NCBI GenBank assembly: GCA_019359035.1
Contig: JAHHIC010000084.1
Span: 1 to 64,000 of the forward strand
Reading direction: 5' to 3'
Origin: Scytonematopsis contorta HA4267-MV1
GTDB taxonomy: Bacteria; Cyanobacteriota; Cyanobacteriia; Cyanobacteriales; Nostocaceae
DNA: 64,000 nt
A program made the translations under genes and the position numbers. Position 1 is the first letter of the stretch; each line of letters opens with the position of its first letter. The notes below the pieces were generated by a model. The model searched no databases. It was not told the origin of the DNA and worked only from the letters and a program-made list of their open reading frames with translations. Shown one piece after another: positions 44,253-54,262 of the stretch.

Positions 44253-47200
44253 ATGCTTGGAAACATTGTCAGGTGGGTAATTGAACGACGTTGGCTAGTC
44301 GTATTAGCTACAATCATTATTTCATTTTGGACATTCTACGTTATTCCTCAAATGCCGTTGGATGTACTCCCTGCTTTTGCACCACCTCAAGTGGAAATCC
44401 AAGCTGAGGCGCCTGGGTTGGCACCAGAAGAAGTAGAATCTCTAGTAACTTTACCAATAGAGAGTGCAATTAACGGCACACCTGGAGTAACCGCAGTTCG
44501 TTCTTCAAGTGCAGCAGGTATTTCGGCAGTAAGAGTAATATTTAATCAGAATACTGAAATTTATCAAGCACGTCAGCTAGTCACCGAACGATTGCAACAA
44601 GCAACAAGCAAGCTACCACCAGGAGTACAAACACCACAAATATCTCCTACGACTTCCCCGGTTGGTTTAGTTGTTCAATATGCTTTTACTATTAAAGAAG
44701 GGGAGAATACTCCTAACTCCTCTACAATTCCTAACCCACTAATGGAAGCTCGTCGAATTGTTGATTGGCAAGTAACAAATCGTCTTTTAGCTGTTCCGGG
44801 TGTGAGCCAAATTTTAACTTTTGGTGGTGATGAGCGACAATTTCAAGTTTTAGTTGACCCAGTAAAACTAGCCGCATTTAATATTACCTTAGACCAAGTT
44901 ACCCAAGCAACTCAAAAAGCGAATGTCAATGCTCCTGGTGGCTTTTTTATTACGCCAGATACAGAAAAGTTAATTCGGGGTATTGGTAGAATTGAATCAA
45001 TCGAAGACTTAAAAAAATCAACTATTACTTCTCGTAACGGTGTTCCTGTTAGATTACAAGATGTGGCAGATGTACAAATCGGTGCCGCAATTAAGCGTGG
45101 TGATGGCAGCTTTAACGGCAAACCCGCGATTATTGTAATGGTTAACAAACAGCCATTAGTTGATACACCTACTGTCACCCGTGCAGTAGAAAAAGCAATG
45201 GAAGAAATTAAGGCTGGATTACCTAAAAACATTCAGGTTACTACTACATTTCGTCAAGATAGTTATATTGAATCTTCGGTTGATAACGTTCGTTCTTCTT
45301 TGATTCAAGGGAGCATTATTGCTGCAATAATTTTAATTCCCTTTTTGATGAATTGGCGCACGTTGGCAGTATGTTTATTAGATTTTTTTCTAACTTTATT
45401 ATTTGGGATGCTCGCGCTTTCCTGGTTGGGAATTGGGTTAAACACGATGACTTTAGGAGGGTTAGCTGTTGCAATTGGTACTGCAATTGACGATGCAATT
45501 GTATATGGTGAAAATACTTATAGACGATTGCGGGAAAATAAAACTTCGGAAAATCCGTCATCACCGTTAGAAATTATTTTTGAAGGTTCACAAGAAGTAC
45601 GCGATTCATTAATTGGTGCCACAATTATTGGGATTATTGTTTTCTCACCAATTTTTACATTGCCGGGGATTGAAGGACGAATTTTTACACCGATGGGTAT
45701 TTCCTATTTGGTAGTGGTTGTAATTTCCAGTGTGGAATCTCTATTAGTTTCTCCCGCATTGTGTGCAATTTTGTTACCGAATGTAAAAGTAACTAAGCGA
45801 GAAGCATTTTTAGCGAGATTTTGTAAAGGAATTTATGCATTATGCTTAAATTTTTCGATGCGTAATTCGTTATTGATTGTAGGCATCGCCACAGTTTTAA
45901 CAGTCGCTTCAATTATTATTATACCTTCTTTTGGTAGAGCCTTTTTACCAGAGTTTCAGGAACAAACAATGGTAAATACTTTGATATCTTATCCAACAGG
46001 TTCTCTTGAGGCTAGTACTAAAGCAGGTCACGTAATAGAAGAAGCATTAAAAAACGACCGAAGATTTGAATTTATCCAAACTCGTTCTGGACGTGCTTCT
46101 GGAGATTCAGAGGCAGCAGGTGTCAATGTTGCCCACCTTGACATTGAATTAAGTAAACAAGGAATGCAAAACCGTGAAAAATCTTTAGAAGTAATGCGGG
46201 AAGCATTTGAAAAAATACCCGGTGCAGCAACTAATATTGGTGGTTTTCTTTCGCACCGAATGGACGAAGTATTATCTGGGGTTCGCAGTTCCATCGCAGT
46301 GAAAATTTTTGGTCCCGACTTAGCAGAGTTGCGAAAAATTGGGCAGCAAGTCGAACAACAAATGGCAACAGTTAACGGTGTTATTGATTTACAATTAGAA
46401 CCGCAACTTCCCGTACCACAAATTCAAATCAAATTTGACCGCGATGCAGCTAGTCGGTTTGGTCATACGGTAGGAGATTTAGCAGATACAATTGAAACTG
46501 CACTGAATGGTCGGGTTGTATCTCAAGTTTTAGAAAATCAACAGTCTTTTGATTTAGTAGTGTGGTTCAAACCGGAAGCACGGCAAAATTTAGACACGAT
46601 TCGTAATTTATTAATTGATACTCCCAACGGTCAGAAAGTACCTTTAGGTAGCGTTGCTAAAATTGAGGAAGGTAAAGGACCAAATACAATTAACCGTGAA
46701 AACGTTTCTCGTTTGATAGTTGTTTCTGCAAATGCTAAAGGTAGGGATTTACGCTCAATTGTAAATGAAATTGAAGCTAAAGTAAAAAGTAATGTCCAAG
46801 TGACTGCGGGGTACTTTATTCAATATGCAGGTCAATTTGAAGCCGAAGAGCGTGCTACACAAAATATTCTTGTTTTTAGTATTATTGCATTTGTGGCGAT
46901 TACAGTAATTATGTATCTTTCGGTTAAATCTATCGCTTCTACTGCGATGATTATGATTAACTTACCTATTGGTTTAGTAGGAGGCGTAATTGCGGTTGCA
47001 TTAACTGGTGGAGTAATTTCTGTTGCTTCATTAGTTGGTTTTGTCTCTTTATTTGGGGTAGCAACCCGCAACGGTTTACTACTAGTAGATAACTACAACA
47101 GTAAATACCAAGAAGGAATGCCATTAAAAGAAATAATCGTAAAAGGGTCAATGGAAAGATTAAACGCGATTTTAATGACTGCTTTGACTTCTGCATTAGG

Positions 47201-47399
47201 TTTGGCGCCAATGGTACTGCAAGGTGGCCCAGGACAAGAACTTTTACAACCACTTTCTATTGTTGTTTTTGGTGGATTGTTTACTTCGACAGCAATAACT
47301 TTGTTGGTTTTACCTGCTTTATACGCGAAGTTTGGTAAATATTTGTTTCCCAATAAAGTAGAAGAAGTTAAAGAGGAGCAGTTTTTTATGCATATGTAG
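44253..47399 (+). CDS. HME-RND heavy-metal efflux pump (CusA/CzcA family)
   Basis: A 1048-residue inner-membrane proton-driven pump with twelve helices and two large periplasmic loops. It opens MLGNIVRWVIERRWLVVLAT, and TM4 carries the family motif AIGTAIDDAIVYGENTYRRL with the paired Asp residues of proton relay. The periplasmic part contains RSSSAAGISAVRVIF and PTTSPVGLVVQYAF, as in CusA/CzcA. Metal specificity (Cu, Ag, Ni, Co, Zn or Cd) cannot be read by eye. It works with the adaptor encoded 144 bp downstream and a TolC-like outer channel. A TTTCATC direct repeat sits in its promoter, so expression probably follows the RppA/CopR-type regulator. Confidence 0.93.
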   Translation: MLGNIVRWVIERRWLVVLATIIISFWTFYVIPQMPLDVLPAFAPPQVEIQAEAPGLAPEEVESLVTLPIESAINGTPGVTAVRSSSAAGISAVRVIFNQNTEIYQARQLVTERLQQATSKLPPGVQTPQISPTTSPVGLVVQYAFTIKEGENTPNSSTIPNPLMEARRIVDWQVTNRLLAVPGVSQILTFGGDERQFQVLVDPVKLAAFNITLDQVTQATQKANVNAPGGFFITPDTEKLIRGIGRIESIEDLKKSTITSRNGVPVRLQDVADVQIGAAIKRGDGSFNGKPAIIVMVNKQPLVDTPTVTRAVEKAMEEIKAGLPKNIQVTTTFRQDSYIESSVDNVRSSLIQGSIIAAIILIPFLMNWRTLAVCLLDFFLTLLFGMLALSWLGIGLNTMTLGGLAVAIGTAIDDAIVYGENTYRRLRENKTSENPSSPLEIIFEGSQEVRDSLIGATIIGIIVFSPIFTLPGIEGRIFTPMGISYLVVVVISSVESLLVSPALCAILLPNVKVTKREAFLARFCKGIYALCLNFSMRNSLLIVGIATVLTVASIIIIPSFGRAFLPEFQEQTMVNTLISYPTGSLEASTKAGHVIEEALKNDRRFEFIQTRSGRASGDSEAAGVNVAHLDIELSKQGMQNREKSLEVMREAFEKIPGAATNIGGFLSHRMDEVLSGVRSSIAVKIFGPDLAELRKIGQQVEQQMATVNGVIDLQLEPQLPVPQIQIKFDRDAASRFGHTVGDLADTIETALNGRVVSQVLENQQSFDLVVWFKPEARQNLDTIRNLLIDTPNGQKVPLGSVAKIEEGKGPNTINRENVSRLIVVSANAKGRDLRSIVNEIEAKVKSNVQVTAGYFIQYAGQFEAEERATQNILVFSIIAFVAITVIMYLSVKSIASTAMIMINLPIGLVGGVIAVALTGGVISVASLVGFVSLFGVATRNGLLLVDNYNSKYQEGMPLKEIIVKGSMERLNAILMTALTSALGLAPMVLQGGPGQELLQPLSIVVFGGLFTSTAITLLVLPALYAKFGKYLFPNKVEEVKEEQFFMHM

Positions 47400-47404
47400 G
47401 CAAA

Positions 47405-47422
47405 TTTCATCTTAATTTCATC
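47405..47422 (+). promoter_or_regulatory. CopR/RppA-type box 3 (RND adaptor)
   Basis: TTTCATC-TTAA-TTTCATC, 6 bp after the pump stop and 120 bp before the adaptor start, with a TATTAA -10-like box 15-20 bp on. The adaptor thus has its own regulated promoter. Confidence 0.7.
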
Positions 47423-47542
47423 TCAATATGAAAAACTATTAAGTAAGCGCACTTGGTTAGCTTCTAGAATTTATTCCTGGAGTTGTTTAAGCACTTGAGC
47501 GCGGGGCTTGATTTCCTATTTATTGTAAGGAGACTTTTGGCG

Positions 47543-49132
47543 ATGCGACTCTTTAACCGCAATCAGCAAAAAACAGCACAATTTGGTTCAATTTCGTTAG
47601 CGATACTGAGTTTGCTGCTGCTAAGTACTCCTGTTGTAGTACTAGCAGGTGCGGGACACGACCATAGTGGTGCAAGTTCTTTTCAAGGTGGTTCCGGGGA
47701 TACAAATGCGCCAATTGAAGTTGACGTTCCAACAGCACAGAGGCTAGGGATAAAAGTGGAACCAGTTAGGCGACAACCTCTGGCTGTGGGTATTAAAACT
47801 ACTGGACAAATTGAAACTTTACCCAGCCAACGAGTAGAAGTTAATACTCCAATTACTGGAGCTAAAGTGGTGGAATTGTTGGTGGAGCCTGGTGCAATAG
47901 TTCAAAAAGGTCAGCCTCTCGCTGTTGTCACCAGTCCCGATTTGCTGCAGTTGCGCGTCACATCCGAAGAAAAACGGGCAGAAGCAATCGCCTCTTTGCA
48001 ACAAGCCCAAACAGATTTAAGATTAGCTCAACAAAATTATCAAAGATTTTTACAAATATCTAATGCCAATATTGCCCAAGCACAAAGCCAAGTAGCGTTT
48101 AATCAAGAAAAATATAACAAAGATATACAACTGGCTAATGCGGGTGCTTTACCTCGTCGTAATGCTCTGGAATCTCAAACTCAGTTAGCACAGGCCAGAG
48201 CCAAATTAACTGAAGTTGCTAGCAAACCAGATGTGATTGAAACCGAAGCCCAAGTCAAACGCGCCCAAGCAGCAGTTCAAGTAGCACAATCACGTTTGCG
48301 CTTGAGTGAATCCACTTATAATACAAGATTGCAACAAATCGGAAATCGTCCTAATGCCAAGGGATTAGTGACAATTACTGCTCCAATATCTGGTAAAGTA
48401 GCAGACCGAGAAGTTACCATTGGTCAAACTTTTAACGATGCGGGTGGCAAATTAATGACTATTGTTAATGATAGTCGGGTATTTGCGACAGCGAATATTT
48501 ATGAAAAAGATTTAGGGGAAATAAAAGTAGGTCAGAGAGTAAACCTGAAAGTTGCGAGTATCCCAAACCGTATTTTTTCCGGCAAAGTGGCTCGAATTGG
48601 TACCTTGGTACAAGGTGAAACACGAGTTGTTCCAGTACAAGCCGAAATAGAAAATTCTTCCGGAGAACTTAAACCGGGTATGTTTGCTTCCCTTGAGGTG
48701 TTAACAGACAAAACATCTGCACCTGTATTAACAATTCCCGCTTCGTCAGTAGTGGATGCAAATGGTAAAAAATTGGTCTATGTCCAAAATGGTAATGCCT
48801 TTGAATCAGTGGATGTTACCTTGGGTGAAACTTCTGGTGACATTGTTGAAGTCAAAATTGGTTTATTTGAAGGAGATTTAATTGTTACTCAGCGTGCTCC
48901 ACAACTTTACGCTCAGTCATTACGAGGTGGAAGTAAAAAAGGAGACGGTCATGATAACTCCGAAGAAGGACACGACCACTCGGAGGAGACTCAAGCAAAA
49001 ACAAGCAATTTTCCATTAATACCCCTGTGGTTATTGGGACTAGGGGGAGTAGGAGTAATGGGTGGTGCTTTTGCAGCAGGTAGTTTTTGGTCTAATCGCC
49101 GTATGCGCTATCAAAAACCTAGGCATTCTTAA
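47543..49132 (+). CDS. RND efflux periplasmic adaptor (CusB/NrsB-like)
   Basis: A 529-residue adaptor from ATG 47543, supported by TAAGGAG ten bases upstream; the frame is open 20 codons earlier. Signal peptide/anchor (about 17-36), a His-containing start of the mature part (GAGHDHSGASS), lipoyl halves (VEVNTPITGAKVVELLVEPG and ITAPISGKVADREVTIGQTF), a long coiled-coil hairpin between them, a barrel, a membrane-proximal domain, and a second His/Glu-rich stretch GHDNSEEGHDHSEE before a C-terminal helix. The two His clusters suggest metal capture for the pump. The stop overlaps the tnpB-like gene by 4 bp, so the last residues (near PRHS) may be altered by that insertion. Confidence 0.9.
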   Translation: MRLFNRNQQKTAQFGSISLAILSLLLLSTPVVVLAGAGHDHSGASSFQGGSGDTNAPIEVDVPTAQRLGIKVEPVRRQPLAVGIKTTGQIETLPSQRVEVNTPITGAKVVELLVEPGAIVQKGQPLAVVTSPDLLQLRVTSEEKRAEAIASLQQAQTDLRLAQQNYQRFLQISNANIAQAQSQVAFNQEKYNKDIQLANAGALPRRNALESQTQLAQARAKLTEVASKPDVIETEAQVKRAQAAVQVAQSRLRLSESTYNTRLQQIGNRPNAKGLVTITAPISGKVADREVTIGQTFNDAGGKLMTIVNDSRVFATANIYEKDLGEIKVGQRVNLKVASIPNRIFSGKVARIGTLVQGETRVVPVQAEIENSSGELKPGMFASLEVLTDKTSAPVLTIPASSVVDANGKKLVYVQNGNAFESVDVTLGETSGDIVEVKIGLFEGDLIVTQRAPQLYAQSLRGGSKKGDGHDNSEEGHDHSEETQAKTSNFPLIPLWLLGLGGVGVMGGAFAAGSFWSNRRMRYQKPRHS

Positions 49133-50829
49133 GCAACAAGGCTTAAAAGCAGTTCTAGGCTAACTTTCAGCGCGGAAGTTTTTGGTATATGAGGGCTAAC
49201 TAGTAGCTGCACCGTACCACCCGAAGGCGATGTTTGCCGTAGCTTGCGGAGCATTCGAGAGTTACTCGAAACCTGTTTTTTCCCGTTTGAATACCATTGG
49301 TGACGATTAAAACCACCAACAATGTTTATCTTACGAGCGACCTTTTTCCATGCACCCGGCTTAGACAAATCCTCTGGTTTCTTAAAGAAGGTTGCATGGG
49401 ATTTAGGAAGACTTTCAGTTCGATTCTGACCGCGCCGAGCTATCACCAAAGCCGCGGCACAACCTGAGTTCAAACTATACATTGCCATATACTTAGTGAC
49501 ACTAATCACACTAGTATAAGCAGCATCAACTTTTAATAGCTCAATACCAAATTTTTTGCAACGACTATCAAGTATTTGGTTGAACTTACTATAAGCCATA
49601 TTTGAAAGCATACGCGCATATTTTACGCCGATTTCAGTCATCGATGCTTTCTTTTTCTCAAAGTCTAAATCTTCAATAACTATAGGTATTTGATATAATT
49701 CAGCAAGTCTTACTAACTGAGCACAAGCCTTACCAATAATATCGGAAGTTTGGTTAGTTCGCTTATCCTGAACATTGATTTTAATTGACCCGTGACGCTT
49801 TAAATTACCCTGTTTATCAACTACAGTCCAATCAATGGAACTGGGATTAAAGTCAACACCTAATGCACCGTTTTCTACTGATGTACTATTAGGTTTTTCT
49901 GGTGCATCAATAGTAGCGTTTAAATAAGTTTTACTATCTTTTATGACAAAACGATAAGTAACTGATTGTGCGCTTGCAGTACGCGACTCTTGTTTGATTT
50001 TACCCTTTTTATCTTTGCGCTTCGATGTTTTGATTACAGGTGTGATAGCAGCTTTCAACCATTCATTGCCACGAGAAAACTTCACACCAGTTAAAACAAT
50101 TTTTTCACCATATTTATGTTGTAAAGCTGGGGAAACAGTCACAGTTAATGTTTCTGTTTCTTGATGGTAGCGAACAAGTTGATTACCTCTTTTAAAAATT
50201 GCTGCCCCTTCATAATAAACAATATGCGACCTTGATTGCTGCCAATCTTTCAACCATTCTTCATGGTTGTTATAACCGTTTTTATCTAAACGAAATTGAG
50301 CGCCAAATAATTTTTTAGTCCCAAAAGCAACGTGGTATTTACCATTAGCTCGGTCTGCTTTTAGCTGCGTAATTTCTGCCGAAATATGCTGTATTTTCTG
50401 AAGTTTATAATTGATTGTTCTTTTGAGATTTTTGACTGTCAAATAATCCTTAATTTTAGTTGCTTTTTTCAGTCTACTTTCCAGCTTGGCAATACTACGT
50501 TTAATACCTTTAATTGCTTCATACTTTGAAGTGATATAGGTATCAACTAAGAATGCTTGACTGTCATAATTTGCTAAACCTAAAACAGCGGCACAACGAG
50601 CTTCAGTATTAGAAACTCCATATCTACTTTTTAATTCTTTTGCGATATCTGTTTTTAGTTGTTGGCTTGGGGTTTCAACTTTACCCTTATTGTTACGAAT
50701 ATTAAAGGCTGTGCGGATACAGCGACCAAAAATTACACCAAATTCAGCGATATAGTCAAGACCTATTTTATTGTCATTAATTGTAGGTATTACTGTTTGA
50801 ATTGTAATTGATGACAACGATATCACCAC
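49129..50829 (-). mobile_element. TnpB-related RuvC-like protein of an IS200/IS605-type element
   Basis: A 566-residue protein, longer than classical TnpB (about 400). RuvC-I is GALGVDFNPSSIDWTVVD (catalytic Asp present) and RuvC-II is IPIVIEDLDFEKKK (Glu present). The expected RuvC-III Asp (DRDxNAA in TnpB) is not evident: the matching part reads MYSLNSGCAAALVIARRG. No CxxC zinc finger is visible. No tnpA lies next to it. TnpB-family proteins are RNA-guided nucleases whose guide RNA overlaps the 3' end of their gene and the element border; here that end lies exactly at the 3' end of the RND adaptor gene. It could be a nuclease-active TnpB relative or a catalytically altered one. Confidence 0.8.
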
Positions 50830-50952
50830 CTGGTTTAATTTTTGCTTATTTTCATATAATACTAAATTTTGTTTAATTGTTAAATCTCTATCAAGATATA
50901 TTCATAAATATTAATAATTATAGCTCGCGTTCACTTGAAGTTTAAATGTATT

Positions 50953-50992
50953 AATTATCAGCGTATATTTGGGTATACTTCAGGTGATAATT
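50953..50992. repeat. Hairpin upstream of the tnpB-like gene
   Basis: AATTATCA pairs with TGATAATT, and inside it GTATA pairs with TATAC. It lies 124 bp before the gene start, where an IS605-type left-end hairpin would be expected. Confidence 0.45.
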
Positions 50993-51227
50993 TTCACATG
51001 TTCGAGTGAGAATTTGTAATTTCAAAAAATCTTGAGTAAAATCTGACAATACATAACTTTACTTAGACTTACCTAAGATTTACTTGTGCAGTGCATACCT
51101 GATCGCGTTTTGCGACAGTAAGTAATTCTGAGTATGATTTGGTTACTTATAAAACTGACGCTTATTTAAATGACCACAAACAACCTACTTTATCCGCTCC
51201 CGGCAAAATTCTAGAAGATGGTGACTA

Positions 51228-51268
51228 GCAACGGATGCTGAACGGATGTAGCGGATGAGTTATTTGTG
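51228..51268 (+). repeat. Duplicated tail of devA
   Basis: GCAACGGATGCTGAACGGAT plus GTA (51228-51250) and GTTATTTGTG (51259-51268) repeat 9846-9868 and 9877-9886 with the same spacing. It is a 41-bp copy of the end of devA and its downstream flank. Confidence 0.75.
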
Positions 51269-51556
51269 AGTTTTATAAATAAACTATCTGCTGGATACCT
51301 GATAGTAAGCTTAGGAACTGTTGCTCAACAAAAACCAAGGTATATACAAGAGATGTTTATTGATAACGGTGACGACACATATACTGTCCGCTTCTTGAAT
51401 AATGGAGTCGCTGATTACGTAACTGTTGACAGGTTTTTACCTGCAGATGCTTCTGGTAAATTGGTTTACGCTCGCAAAGGAGATTTTGTTAATAACCCAT
51501 CTAATGAATTGTGGGTGGCTTTAGGTAAACTAATTAGATATTTGGCTATCGGCTAG
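51266..51556 (+). pseudogene. Calpain-family cysteine protease, internal fragment
   Basis: 96 residues; from residue 25 it reads YIQEMFIDNGDDTYTVRFLN, then NGVADYVTVDRFLPADASGK and SNELWVALGKLIRY. This is the middle of a C2 (calpain-like) catalytic domain as found in large cyanobacterial secreted proteases. The catalytic Cys and His segments are absent. The first 24 codons come from unrelated DNA, partly the devA-tail copy. Its 3' end overlaps the convergent monooxygenase gene by 27 bp. A remnant produced by rearrangement. Confidence 0.6.
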
Positions 51557-52705
51557 CAACGCGCTATTAAACTTCGAGACAATGACCAATTGCTTCAGTA
51601 GGATTTCTACTGGAGTCCAAGCATAAATAGCATTCCGCAAGCTCCATAAAATAGGATTTTGTAAATGTTCTATTTTCCCAGACTTACGAGATTGTTTAAC
51701 TATTTGAGAAGTTCTGGGAATTCTATGATATTCATAAAGGTTTAATGCTTCTTGCAAGGTTGAACTTTTATGAAGCAGCGACGCTAAAATTATTGCATCT
51801 TCTATAGTTTGACCAGCGCCTTGATTCATATTTGGTGTCATCGGATGTGCTGCATCTCCAAGTAGAGTAACGCGCTGACTACTCCATAAAGCTAAGGGAT
51901 TTGCATCATAAATATCGCTTTGTTTCATAGATGAGTTTGGCGTGCTAGCAATAATTTCACTTACAGGAAAACACCAATCTTGGTAACGCTTCATCAATAG
52001 AGTTTGAGGTGAATCTACTTCTTCTTGACCGGGAGAGGTGAGATAAGTAGCATACCAACTAATACTTTTATTCCCAAGAGAAGTACAGCCAAAACGTATA
52101 CCACGACCTAATATTGATAGATAAATACCTTCTGAAAGTAAATTAGTTTCTTCAGAAAGACCGCGCCAAGCAGTATAACCAGAATAATGTAACTCAGCAT
52201 TAGGAAATAATTGTTGTCGTATTGTAGAACGAATACCATCGGCACCTACTAGTAAATCTCCTTCCACTTCTTTACCATTGTTTAAGGTTAGAATCACTTG
52301 CTCTTTCTCTTCTCTAAAGCCAGAAGCGGCGTTACTAATATATAATCCAGATTCTCCAAAGGCTTCTAAAAAAATCTTGTATAATTCACCTCGATTAAGA
52401 GTCACAACAGAACCACCAACCCTTGCTTCTAATGCACCTAAAGAAATTTCTTTTAACTTCTTACCTGCGCTAGTTTTCATTTGTACTTGACATATTGTGC
52501 TAGCAGCCTGAAGTACAGGTTGGTCAAGGTCAATATGACGCAGAGCTAGTAGACCATTCGGTGCGACAGCAATACCCCAGCCAATTGTCAGCAAGTTAGA
52601 TGCTTTCTCATAAATCTCTACTTCAAAACCAAGTCGTCGTAGAGCAATTCCCAAAGTTAATCCTCCAATTCCTGCACCAGCTATCAAAATTTTTCTTAAT
52701 TTCAT
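51530..52705 (-). CDS. FAD-dependent monooxygenase
   Basis: A 391-residue group A flavoprotein hydroxylase. The dinucleotide-binding motif is IAGAGIGGLTLGIALRRLG (6-24), the middle has DLLVGADGIRSTIRQQLF (the DG motif), and the second FAD motif is LLGDAAHPMTPNMNQGAG followed by QTIEDA. It fits the salicylate-hydroxylase/zeaxanthin-epoxidase-like group and uses NAD(P)H and oxygen; the substrate is unknown. It lies 36 bp downstream of a methyltransferase gene in one operon, divergent from a TetR regulator, a layout typical of small modification or detoxification modules. The 3' end overlaps a protease remnant, which may have cost a few C-terminal residues. Confidence 0.88.
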   Translation of the reverse strand: MKLRKILIAGAGIGGLTLGIALRRLGFEVEIYEKASNLLTIGWGIAVAPNGLLALRHIDLDQPVLQAASTICQVQMKTSAGKKLKEISLGALEARVGGSVVTLNRGELYKIFLEAFGESGLYISNAASGFREEKEQVILTLNNGKEVEGDLLVGADGIRSTIRQQLFPNAELHYSGYTAWRGLSEETNLLSEGIYLSILGRGIRFGCTSLGNKSISWYATYLTSPGQEEVDSPQTLLMKRYQDWCFPVSEIIASTPNSSMKQSDIYDANPLALWSSQRVTLLGDAAHPMTPNMNQGAGQTIEDAIILASLLHKSSTLQEALNLYEYHRIPRTSQIVKQSRKSGKIEHLQNPILWSLRNAIYAWTPVEILLKQLVIVSKFNSALLADSQISN

Positions 52706-52741
52706 GTGAAACCTCTGAGCTTCTAGCGCTAGCTACTAAAC

Positions 52742-53401
52742 CTAATGGGTGATTGCTCGAATAAAAGAAAGCCCACCGTAGGAAGTTCTGCCTACTTCAA
52801 TCTCCGTAAAGCCGACATCCTCCATCAAAGCTTTATAGTCTCCTAGGCTGTTTGAGACCCAAAAATGAACTAAGAGAATAGGATATAAAACTCTATATAA
52901 CAGGTTAGCAGGTGCTTCAACATCAACAATTAGCAAGCGACCACCTGGTTTCAGAACGCGGTACATTTCTGCAAATCCTTGGCGTTTAAGCTCGTCTCCA
53001 GGTAAATGGTGGAACATCATACTACTGAGGACGACATCAAAAGTCTGATTAGCAAAAGGAATATCCTCAATCAATCCAAGCTGGAAATCTATATCTATGC
53101 CATTTTGAGCTACTTTGAGTTTCGCAATATCAATCATTTCTGGGGAAGCGTCTATTCCAAAAACTGACCCTGTAGCCCCAATCTGCTTTTTCGCCGCTAA
53201 TGCTAAACTACCTGTACCACAGCCAACTTCTAATACACAATTACCCACCTGCAAGGAAGCTAACTCAATCGTTACTGCTCGAATATCTTGTTCTTTACCC
53301 CATGACACTAAGTTCACTGTGGCATCGTATATGCGTGCCCAACGACGAATAGTTAAACCTTTAGTTTGCGGAGATTTTTCAGGTAAAGGTGCTTGCAACA
53401 T
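52742..53401 (-). CDS. Class I SAM-dependent methyltransferase
   Basis: A 219-residue soluble enzyme with the SAM-binding series VLEVGCGTGSLALAAKK (motif I), SVFGIDASPEMIDIA (motif II), FDVVLSSMMFHHLPGDE (motif III) and LKPGGRLLIVDVEAP. It resembles the UbiE/Methyltransf_11 group acting on small molecules. It is first in the operon with the FAD monooxygenase and is transcribed divergently from the TetR gene 95 bp away, so the regulator probably represses it. The pair could hydroxylate and then O-methylate a compound that also serves as inducer; that is inference. Confidence 0.9.
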   Translation of the reverse strand: MLQAPLPEKSPQTKGLTIRRWARIYDATVNLVSWGKEQDIRAVTIELASLQVGNCVLEVGCGTGSLALAAKKQIGATGSVFGIDASPEMIDIAKLKVAQNGIDIDFQLGLIEDIPFANQTFDVVLSSMMFHHLPGDELKRQGFAEMYRVLKPGGRLLIVDVEAPANLLYRVLYPILLVHFWVSNSLGDYKALMEDVGFTEIEVGRTSYGGLSFIRAITH

Positions 53402-53496
53402 AATTTTTTCTCCAAATTTGTTTCCTGAAATTTGTCATGCTATTAGTATGTGAGCTAAAACTCGCATTTGCAACTCGCATTTTTCAGGACACCTTA

Positions 53497-54126
53497 ATGA
53501 CGCAACCAAAACGCACAAAACCTCGCAAACTCCCACAACAAGAGCGTTCAAGAGAAACTGTGGAAGCTATCTTGATAGCAACTACTCACATTTTAATAAA
53601 AGAGGGCTATGCAGCTGCTAACACAAATAAAATTGCAGAGCGTGCTGGTGTTAGTATTGGTTCGCTGTACCAGTACTTTCCTACCAAGGAAGCGATTGTG
53701 GCTGCGTTAATAGAGCGTCATGCTCAGTCTATGGTCGGTCTGATTGAAGCGAAACTGAAAAGCGTGTCAGATGCACCTCCAGAGATTGCTTTACCCGAAC
53801 TTGTCAAGGTTTGTATTAGTGCCCATACAATTAATCCCCAGCTTCACAAAGTATTAATTGAGCAAGTACCGCGCATAGGACAACTCGAACGAGTCACCGA
53901 AGTCGAGAAACAAGTTACACTTCTGATTCGCAGTTACATAGAAGATAAACAAGGGCAAATTCAACCTCAAAACATTGATTTAGCTGCTTTTATTCTTGCT
54001 CACACGCTTGAAACTCTAATTCACGCTGCTGTACTCAAAGAACCAGAAGTTTCGGTTTCACAGGAATTTACACAGGAAGTTACAGTTATATTGCTGCGCT
54101 ACCTTAAATGCAATCTCACATGCTGA
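53497..54126 (+). CDS. TetR/AcrR-family regulator
   Basis: A 209-residue repressor, started at ATG 53497 (MTQPKRTKPRKLPQQERSRE); the frame is open 20 codons earlier with no family match. The TetR helix-turn-helix is EAILIATTHILIKEGYAAAN followed by TNKIAERAGVSIGSLYQYFP and TKEAI, with the ligand-binding C-terminal half after it. Divergent from the methyltransferase-monooxygenase operon, which is its probable target. Confidence 0.9.
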   Translation: MTQPKRTKPRKLPQQERSRETVEAILIATTHILIKEGYAAANTNKIAERAGVSIGSLYQYFPTKEAIVAALIERHAQSMVGLIEAKLKSVSDAPPEIALPELVKVCISAHTINPQLHKVLIEQVPRIGQLERVTEVEKQVTLLIRSYIEDKQGQIQPQNIDLAAFILAHTLETLIHAAVLKEPEVSVSQEFTQEVTVILLRYLKCNLTC

Positions 54127-54262
54127 TACTTTGATGTAAAAAATATCCCCCCAATCATCTAAAACCACCTCACAAAGCAAAAAATAGCTAAATTAATCTT
54201 CCCTAATTCTTCCTTTTTACCTTCTAAAGTGTAATCACAAACGAAAGTTAGGAGTTTCTCAA

